DNA from: Oxyruncus cristatus
Taxonomy: Eukaryota > Chordata > Aves > Passeriformes > Cotingidae
Reading direction: 5' to 3'
Assembly (NCBI GenBank): GCA_013399855.1
Contig: VXAY01002246.1
Coordinates: 175,416-239,415 of the forward strand
Length of the DNA stretch: 64,000 nucleotides
Under the pieces are notes generated by a model. It was given only the letters and a program-made list of their open reading frames with translations. It did no database searches and was not told the origin of the DNA. How positions within the stretch are numbered: the stretch's first letter is position 1; every line of letters starts with the position of its first letter. Positions 56,769 through 64,000 of the stretch are shown in pieces. The translations under genes and the position numbers were made by a program.

Positions 56769-58945
56769 CCCAAACCATTCCAGGGTTCCACCATTCCCTG
56801 ATCTCCCGAAAGCCTCTCTGAGAGGAGTCAGAGGCTTTTGGCTTCAGATCAGAAATCAGACCTTTGTGCCTCCTTGGTCACTTCCAGACATTTCCATCCT
56901 GGAGACAGGAAGGAAGGGAGCTCACTGACTGGGAGGCAGGAGCTTGTTTGTGTCTGGGATTCGCAGGAACACTTGGAGCGTTTCCGCGGCTCCGGGGCAG
57001 TCGGGTCTGCCTGGCAGAGCACCTGTGCTTTGCAGCTCTCAGACCTCACCAAGTGCTTCTGTCTGGCTCAGGTGGTCTCGGCTGGAGGATTTGAATTCCC
57101 GGAGAGCCAGAGGGGTCATCAGTCCTTCATCAGCTGCAAGGACGAGGGAGGGACCCTGGTCCTGCCGGTGACCTGAGCAGGCGGAGGCAGCGAGTCCAGG
57201 GACCAGGAATAGCTCACAGCTTCCATCTGTGCTCTGTGATAGGTAATAGGTAGGAATAAGAGATGGGTTTGTGTTCTCCTGGTCTTAAAGCCTCCATGTG
57301 CTACACACAAAGGCTTCCCAGGCACAGCCCTGAGGTCAGCAAAGCAGGACAGCAAGGAGAGAATTTGAAGAATTTTGCTGGTTTATCTGTTTTTTGGCTT
57401 TTAATTGGCAGCTGCTCCGGGTGGGAACAGCCTCCATCCAACCCTTTTGGGGTGCTGATCCCAGCCAGTGCTCCAGCAGGTCACGGCCACCCCAGGACTG
57501 CCCATTGCAGAGGGACATTCCCAGTGGGAAGTAAAGCAGCAGAAAATAGGAGGAGGGAAGGAAGGGGAGGGAAATGAGCTGCCTCACTCCTCAGCTGGTA
57601 CCAAGGCACAGCCTATTTGCTCATCCAGAGCAACCATTTCTGTTGGGAAAGGAAATAAAGCTGTTTCACATGTGCTGGAGGAGGGGAGGGAGGACCCACA
57701 GCCCCGGTTCCCCTCAGCCCCAGCCCTGCATCTGCACTTGAGGGAAGGCTCAGCCGCCTGGTGTAAATATTTAGAAGTATCTATGGGCTAAAAATAGTTC
57801 TGTCTCTACATGCAACAGCTCCATTGCCATCTCGGTGAGTAATAGTTACACCCCCGTGTAAAGCGTTTGCAGAGGAGCCCCACGAGCCCCTCACACAGCC
57901 CTGCTGTGGGTGACACCCCCAGATGTAGGACTCAGCCCCTCCACCTCTCGGTTTGCTCCTCCTTCGCAAGGACTCAGCCTGGGGATCTGGGGTTGGAAAC
58001 GGGGTTTTAAACCTTTTATTCCAGAGGCTGCTGTGAATCCCTTTGCACGTCAGGGGAGCCCAGTAAAGGGGCAAAAGGAAGATGCTGCCCTTCCTGGGGG
58101 GATTGGAGGGGGGAATGGTCTGGCTTCGTGTTTGTGCTGAGGTTTAAGGCAAGACAGGAGCTAAACCTGGGCTTGGGACAGTCCCCTCTTCGCAGGGTGA
58201 TGTGATGGGGATGAAGGTGCCCACCACAGGTGTGGTGTCTGCCCTGGCTGAGATCCTCACAGCTCCACATGCTGGAGGGTTTCCTGGGTCTCTGCTTCCT
58301 TCCACATCCCTGCAGACACTCCCCGGGTTCCCTCTGGAGAGGTGAAGCCCAGGTGCCCACATTCCTGCCGTGATACCTGGTCCCCCTGGGATGGGCACGA
58401 GTGGAGAGAGCCGAGTCCTGACAACTCGGCGTATCCCGGGATTGTGGGGTTCCGGGAGCCCAGGCAGGGCCGGTGCTGCCGCTCTGCACAGCTCCGTGCT
58501 GCGGGTCGCTGGTGCCCTCTGCAGTTGTTCCTCCTCACTGGAAGTGCCGAACGAGCCATCTGAAGGGACAGTTTTGGGGGTGGTGACACAAGAGAGGACG
58601 GGTGACATGCGTGTCTTCCCGGGGTTGGAGGGACATCCCGAGCTCCTCAGCCCCCTCAAATCCTGCCTGACAGGCCCCTCCTGGAGCTGTTCCCGGCTCA
58701 GGGTGACCTGCTCCTGGATGTGTCTCTGGCACCCACGTTATGGTGTCAGCCCTGCGGTGTTCCCAGACCCCTCTGGCAGCAAAGCCTCTGCCCACCCCTG
58801 TCTGTGGGGCAGCAACGGGGACGGACAAAGATCCCAACCCCAGTTTTAATGGAGGGAAATGCTGGAAAGTGCAGCGGCTCCTGTAGAGTCACCTCCCCGT
58901 GCCCCCAGCAGTGACCTGTTCCCCGAGGAGCTGGGAATATTCCTG

Positions 58946-59010
58946 GCTTTTGGGGGCAGATCCATTTTCCAGAATTCCTGCTTTTGGGGGCAAATCCATT
59001 TTCCGGAATT
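58946..59010 (+). repeat. Two-copy tandem repeat, period 34
   Basis: GCTTTTGGGGGCAGATCC then CATTTTCCAGAATTCC; the next copy differs by a few bases (CAAATCC, TTCCGGAATT). Confidence 0.8.
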
Positions 59011-59525
59011 GCTGGAATTCCCAGGCTCTGAAGAAGGACATTTGACCTCTGTGCTCCAGCACAAAGCCCATGGAACTAATGATCCCAAGGTACTGCAGAA
59101 TCAAGGAAAGGCCTCTTATGGTCATCAGACCATCCCATTCCCAGTCTCCCAAGCCTTTGTCGGAGCTGGGAATGCCATTTTGGTGGTGCAGGCAGAGCTG
59201 TGCACAGGCACCTCATCCGAGAAGAGGAGCCACGTATCTCGTGGTCACAGGACCCACAAACCCTCCTTGCTGGCTCTGATATCAGCATTTCTGAGGAGAA
59301 AATATCAACCCCCGTGCTGGACAGGAGGAAAGAAAGCAGATTCCAGGAAAACAGCCCGCAGATAACACAGGTCCTGCTCTCCAGAGCATTGAACTCTCTG
59401 CAGAGTTCACCTGCCTGGAACCCTCCCCAGCAGGGGGGCGGGTGCAGGACACGTGTCCCCTCTGTCCTGGCACAGGGACACACAGCTGTCCCTCCCCTCT
59501 GGGCTCAGAAAGTCAAGACAAGCTG

Positions 59526-59578
59526 CCAGGGCAGGGAAATTCCCTGTCCAGATATCCCAGGGCAGGAAAATTCCCTGT
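59526..59578 (+). repeat. Two-copy repeat, period 31
   Basis: CCAGGGCAGGGAAATTCCCT recurs 31 bases later with one change. Each copy also contains a short inverted repeat around GGGAAATTCCC. Confidence 0.75.
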
Positions 59579-61249
59579 ACAGGGACTCCTTGGGAGCGAA
59601 AAGTGGAAGGAAGTGCCTTAGATCTACTAAATTAAAAAACAGGTTTACTTTTCCTGGATTGCTTTGTTTTCCACCAAGGTGATGGCTCTTTGTGTGATAA
59701 AGCCCTTTCCTGGCAGTTTTCCAGGTGTGACAGGGACAATTCCTGCCTGAATCCTCTCCTGTTCTTTCTCTGTGGGGTTTTCACTCTTGGTCCAAAGTAA
59801 TTACTCAAAATGCTTCCTAAAGCCCGGGCTGGAATAACTCTTTGCTTTACCCTCTGCCAGCCCCAGGAGCTCTTGCTTAAGACAGGCTGTTCCTGGGACC
59901 CCAAGGCAGGTGCCTGGGACATTTGTGCCCTCGGGAACATGGATCCAGTGAAATCCCATGGGCACACAGCGAAGCTGGTCCCCAAAATGGCATTATATGC
60001 CTGAAATGAGGGTTTGCCACGTGTGCTGGCCTGGTTGGATCTCAGCTGTTCAGTATTTCCAGAAAAATGCATCTTTTGATCATCAAAACAACCTGGAAAA
60101 ACCCATTTTAGTTGTTTCAGTAGTTTAAACCAGACCTGGGCTTCTCAAGGAGCTCAATTCAGCAATGAGGGTACAAAGGGGTTTGAAATGGAGCTAAAAT
60201 TTAATTGAAGCTGAGTAATTGAAGTTAAGAAAAGCAATTTTCCACATGTGCTGGAACTGAGGGTTCCACAGCTGGGCAGAAACCCGTGGAAAAGGGGGAT
60301 CGTTCTCTCCCCCACCCTTTCCCCCCTTTTTAAATTTCTTTTTTAGGGTAGTTTGGCCCTGGGATGGGGCAGGGGAGGAGCCCTTGCTGGCACAGCTGTG
60401 CCATGGGGCAGTTCACTGCTCTACAAAGGGAAACATCCCCCTGCTTATAATGCTGGAGTCCATTCCATGGTTCCATGCCTCCAGGAGAGCTTTGTGGGGA
60501 TCATTAAAGTGGTTACAAATCCCTGAAGTCAAAGCAGATGTTTGCACTGAGCTCCAAGGATTTCTCACCGTTGAACCGAACACAAAGCACCGGAGGACTC
60601 AGTTCCAGGGAGGAGCAGCTCCCAAAATCCCTCATGAGCCACTGCAGCACATCCTGGACACCACTGCCCCTGGGAGAAGGGCAGCTGGGAGGGGAATGTC
60701 TGCCTAATTCCACAGGGAAAGGTAAATCCACGGGCAGATCCACAGCTGCAGTGGGAACAAACCCTGAGGAACTTCTCCAGGGAGGAACACGTGGCAGCTG
60801 GAAACGTTATGGATGCTCCAGGTAAGATTAGTGAGGGAGCAGCAACAAGGAACAGGGCACTGGGAAGCAGAGGAATGAAGGGCTGTGGGAGTCTCTCACC
60901 TTCCACACTGCAGCTAAGTCGTCAGAAAAAGCAGCATCAAACTGACAAGATCTTGGCCACAGGGAAATTTTACCCTCAGGGTGGTTATAAAGCAAAGCCT
61001 CCAGAATTAGAAATGTACTTAACAGGGGGGAAAAAAGCCCAAATATTTAGCAGGAATAGTGTCCCAGTGAAAATCTCCCTGTTCTAGTCCAGTCTCTTGG
61101 CTCTGAATTATTTTTCTGAATTAATTTCAGCTTTAATGTATTTGTTGAAATGAAGTTGAATAAAAGGAAGAAGGGAATCTTTCCTTCTCTAACAGAAATC
61201 TAAACTTAAGCTTAAAGAAAAAAACAACAATCCAGAACCCAGAAAGCAT

Positions 61250-61589
61250 TTAATTACAAGAATCTGTTTTATTTTTAACAGTGCAGTGACTGAAACAATG
61301 TAGAAATTTAACTTGCAAAACTGTATTTATATCACAATGTCTCTCAGAAGGCAATGCAGACGTGTTGCTTTTAATCACAAAATACTCCTCTGGACACCAG
61401 AAATTCCAAGCTCTCAGCACTATACACTTCATTTGGAGACCGATTCCTCATAATTTAAATCTATCTTATAAAACAATTTCTTTTTAGAAAACACGTGGAA
61501 GGTATAAAGAACTCAAGTATTAAACTCAAGGCCTTGATTATTATTATTTTTTCCGTAGGCAGAGCTGTTCCCAGCGCTTCCCCAGGACC
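61250..61589 (-). other. CIAO2A: CIAO2A 3' untranslated region
   Basis: AT-rich sequence from the stop to about 18 bases past the poly(A) signal at 61268-61273, about 340 bases. Confidence 0.75.
61268..61273 (-). terminator. CIAO2A: CIAO2A poly(A) signal AATAAA
   Basis: The plus strand TTTATT gives AATAAA on the minus strand, about 317 bases after the stop codon. Confidence 0.8.
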
Positions 61590-63545
61590 CTACTCGGGCT
61601 CGGTGACACACTGCTCCACGATCTCCCGCAGCGTCGGGTTCTCCATCGCCGCCGCCACCCGCTCCTTGTCGTTGATCTGCTTGTTGACTGCAAAACAGCC
61701 CAGCAAAAGGCAGCTCAGGAGGCTCCAGGGGCAGGGACACGTGGGGAGGGGGGTGCTCAGGAGCGGGCAAAGGCAGAGGGTTAGCAGGAAAAGGGGAACA
61801 AGGCAAATGAAAGCTCAGTCACAACCAACCATCAGAAACCCCTCATTTCTGATACTTCTCTGGTTTAGGAAAGGAATTTGAGATGCCCTTAAGATGTCTT
61901 AAAATTAAGTGTGAAGATCATGACAAATTAGGAACCTGAGTTCTCCAGGTTCAGTTGCAAAGTCATCTCACCAAAAGAACCAATTTTTGCCAAAGACACG
62001 CAGTGCTCAAGACTGGGACACTCCTGGCAGGGGCTGCAGCAGCTCTCAGGGCAGTGCCTGGCTCTGGCTCTGACAATGCCCATGCCCTCAAGTTTCGCTT
62101 CAAGCACTGACTGACAAACACATCTTTTTGTTATGAATATTTCAGGACAGCAAGATCAACCAGTCGGTTCTTCATTATTCAGCAGCAACTTCTTTTGTCA
62201 CAAACACAACTTAACACCTGCAAGAACTGCACTGAAAAACCAAACCAGCAAGCACATGGTCACAGAGCCACCACAGCTTTGGAAACAGCCTCAAGGGCGT
62301 GTTTGATTGTAAAGCTTTCCCAGGGTACTAACTCCTGGAAAGGAGGGAAGGCAGGGGAGGAAAGGACTCAACCAGCACAAACAGGCTGCAGCAGCTCATT
62401 CCCAAGCTCTACTCACTGTCCTCTTCGGTGGAATGTGTGCCCTCAGATATGTAGATTTCCAGCTGGAGGAGAGATCAGCAATGTTAGAAGAGTCACAATA
62501 GCTGAATTTATTCATTGCTGGAAGAAAAACGTTGTCCAGTGCACATACAATGCATGTCATTCCTACTGAGAAACTGGGGACCCCTGGAGAGAGCTGATCC
62601 TGGACTTCACTGCAACACAACCACAACACAACCTCCCCGTGAGATACTCTGACAATCTGCTCACTGATGACAATCCCAGATATCTGTTTGAACTTGGCTG
62701 TGTGACACAGCCTGTTCCTGCATGCAACAGATTATGGGACTGGAATCTGAACGGGCCTAAATCACCTCCAGCATCTACTAGGCCTGGAACGAACAACAAA
62801 ACCCCCTCACACAGGCTGGAGGGCAGGGAGATCTCCTGAAAGGGATGTACCCAAAGGAACCAAGCAAACAAGCCCTGGGCCTTTAACTGCTCTCTCTGAA
62901 GCTGAGCCTGGTTGGTACTACAAAAAGCATCCTCTGCCTCATCTTCTACAAGTCTCACTCTACACTGTTCAACCAGAAAGACGAAGGCAGCAACTATAAA
63001 AACAAGACAACCACCAAAAAATCACCAGCAGAAATCCTCAGGTAATTAATTTATACTGTAAGTTATTTTGGGCAAGTCTCTAAAGGTCTGTAAATCACTG
63101 TGTTTGTCAGCAGAGGTCTGCTCTGCTCCTGCTCAGACCCAGATTTCTTCAGGGATATGTTACAGTCCCTTAAGACTCCCCAGCCAGGGCTGGCCCCTGT
63201 CAGGGCCAGTTTTAGGGGTCAGGGACAGAACGTGGACAGGATCAGGCCATGTGCCACCTACACATCAGCTCCCAAGGCATGGATCATAAAGATTCCCTCA
63301 GAGCAGTCCCAGTGTTTGAATCCTGCAGTTTTCCTGTGCTCTTCCAAACCTGTCCCTGAGGTTTTACTGCCTAGCTGATGACAAGCCCCCCTCCCTCAGC
63401 TCCTGGCTGAGGTCGTTCCCTGCCCTGCAGGCTCTGTTTCAGGGCTTGTCTCTCATTCGTGTAGTTCCAAACAGGTTTCAAAGCAGGTACTTTACCTTGT
63501 GTCTAAAAGGCAAACATCTCTGAAGTTTTATTCTTAAACAAAGGC
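61590..63545 (-). CDS. CIAO2A: Cytosolic Fe-S assembly component 2A, 3' part
   Basis: Three coding exons in transcript order, 63496-63545, 62417-62462 and 61590-61687, all GT-AG with matching phases. They encode [31 protein letters not shown], then [20 protein letters not shown] and [10 protein letters not shown] with a TAG stop. This is the C-terminal half of the MIP18/DUF59 domain of CIAO2A (FAM96A), about 64 codons of a protein of about 160 residues. The paired protein CIAO2B differs clearly in this tail. CIAO2A works with CIAO1 in late cytosolic Fe-S assembly, mainly for IRP1/ACO1, and has also been linked to APAF1. The LCLR exon starts in mid-domain (split Gly codon), so the upstream exons and the start lie beyond 64000; none is visible in 63546-64000. 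Confidence 0.95.
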
Positions 63546-64000
63546 CTGTTAAAACAAAACAGAGATTTCCTTGTAAAATTCAAGGCTGAGATGCATTTTC
63601 AGAGAATCCATATTTAACAATCAGTATAACTGACAACCTCCTTCTGTATTCTGAGCAGCACGAGCCACAGAGGGACTAAAGAATTTGTGGTTTGACCCCT
63701 TGGATGCAGCTTTTCAGGTAAGTTCACACCTGCTTTATAAGCTTGGAGGTCTCTGGTCTCTACTCATCTCCTAGAAACACTAAAGAGAGACAAATTCTTC
63801 CCTTTCCAGCTTGCTCTGGTATTTTTGATAGAGCTTCCCAGCTGTCCCTGTGGCTGCACCGGTACTGAGGGGAATGCTTGGTTTGTTTCTAATAGTTGTT
63901 TAAAAAAATAATAATATAAATTATTTGGACAGAAGTACATCAGTTTCCTCATTAAACTGAAGAGTTGATTTCCCTTAAATCTTTCAAACACACCGAGAAA
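63546..64000 (-). other. CIAO2A: CIAO2A intron running off the window
   Basis: AT-rich sequence upstream of the LCLR exon with no CIAO2A-like reading frame. It is taken as part of the preceding intron. Confidence 0.7.

Larger units (their letters stand above)
54451..61249. other. Intergenic region between ADAMTS7 and CIAO2A
   Basis: About 6.8 kb between two convergent genes. It contains CR1 pieces (56282-56370 and 56496-56768) and several two- or three-copy short tandem duplications. I see no reading frame with splice sites or family similarity, and no RNA gene. Confidence 0.65.

Noticed and set aside
59428..59442. CTCF-like CCAGCAGGGGGGCGG in the intergenic region
   Set aside because: It has one extra G in the core compared with the usual motif; too weak to report as a site.
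1..64000. CRISPR arrays, operons, phage or prokaryotic mobile systems
   Set aside because: None seen. Regular repeats are microsatellites, short tandem duplications or CR1 LINE pieces, and all genes are spliced vertebrate genes.

Overview
This is a vertebrate nuclear window, almost certainly from a bird. It has intron-rich genes with GT-AG splice sites and about 22 short fragments of the CR1 LINE, the typical avian repeat. No plasmid, phage, CRISPR or bacterial features are present. Three protein-coding genes and one tRNA gene could be reconstructed by joining exons by hand. Every exon join keeps phase and matches what I remember of the protein families; no database search was possible.

Layout. 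1-2635: no firm gene; one weak exon candidate on the minus strand (386-601). 2636-18878 (minus): MORF4L1/MRG15, 12 coding exons encoding 323 residues, with its poly(A) signal at 2656-2661. 18879-19729: a GC-rich, head-to-head promoter interval shared by MORF4L1 and ADAMTS7. It contains an intact tRNA-Lys(CTT) gene (19077-19149, minus) and, on the ADAMTS7 side, a CTCF-like core. 19730-53974 (plus): ADAMTS7, 24 coding exons and 1836 residues. The order is signal peptide, prodomain, zinc metalloprotease, disintegrin-like, TSR1, Cys-rich, spacer, TSR2-4, a large mucin-like exon, TSR5-8 and PLAC. 54435-61250: repeat-bearing intergenic DNA with no gene I can support. 61250-64000 (minus): the last three coding exons of CIAO2A/FAM96A; its 5' part lies beyond the right edge.

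How the genes work. MORF4L1 is a nuclear reader of H3K36 methylation found in NuA4/TIP60 and Sin3-HDAC complexes. ADAMTS7 is a secreted, mucin-bearing matrix protease. CIAO2A is a cytosolic Fe-S assembly adaptor. They are not a functional cluster. MORF4L1 and ADAMTS7 are also head to head in human 15q25, whereas human CIAO2A lies elsewhere on chromosome 15, so the right-hand neighbour marks a rearrangement relative to human.

I found no previously undescribed molecular system. The points most worth a second look are the tRNA gene inside the divergent promoter, a strongly retained Tyr/Asp motif in the otherwise variable ADAMTS7 mucin domain, an uninterrupted 23-unit GCT repeat in an ADAMTS7 intron, and two long CR1 copies lying immediately after ADAMTS7 splice donors.
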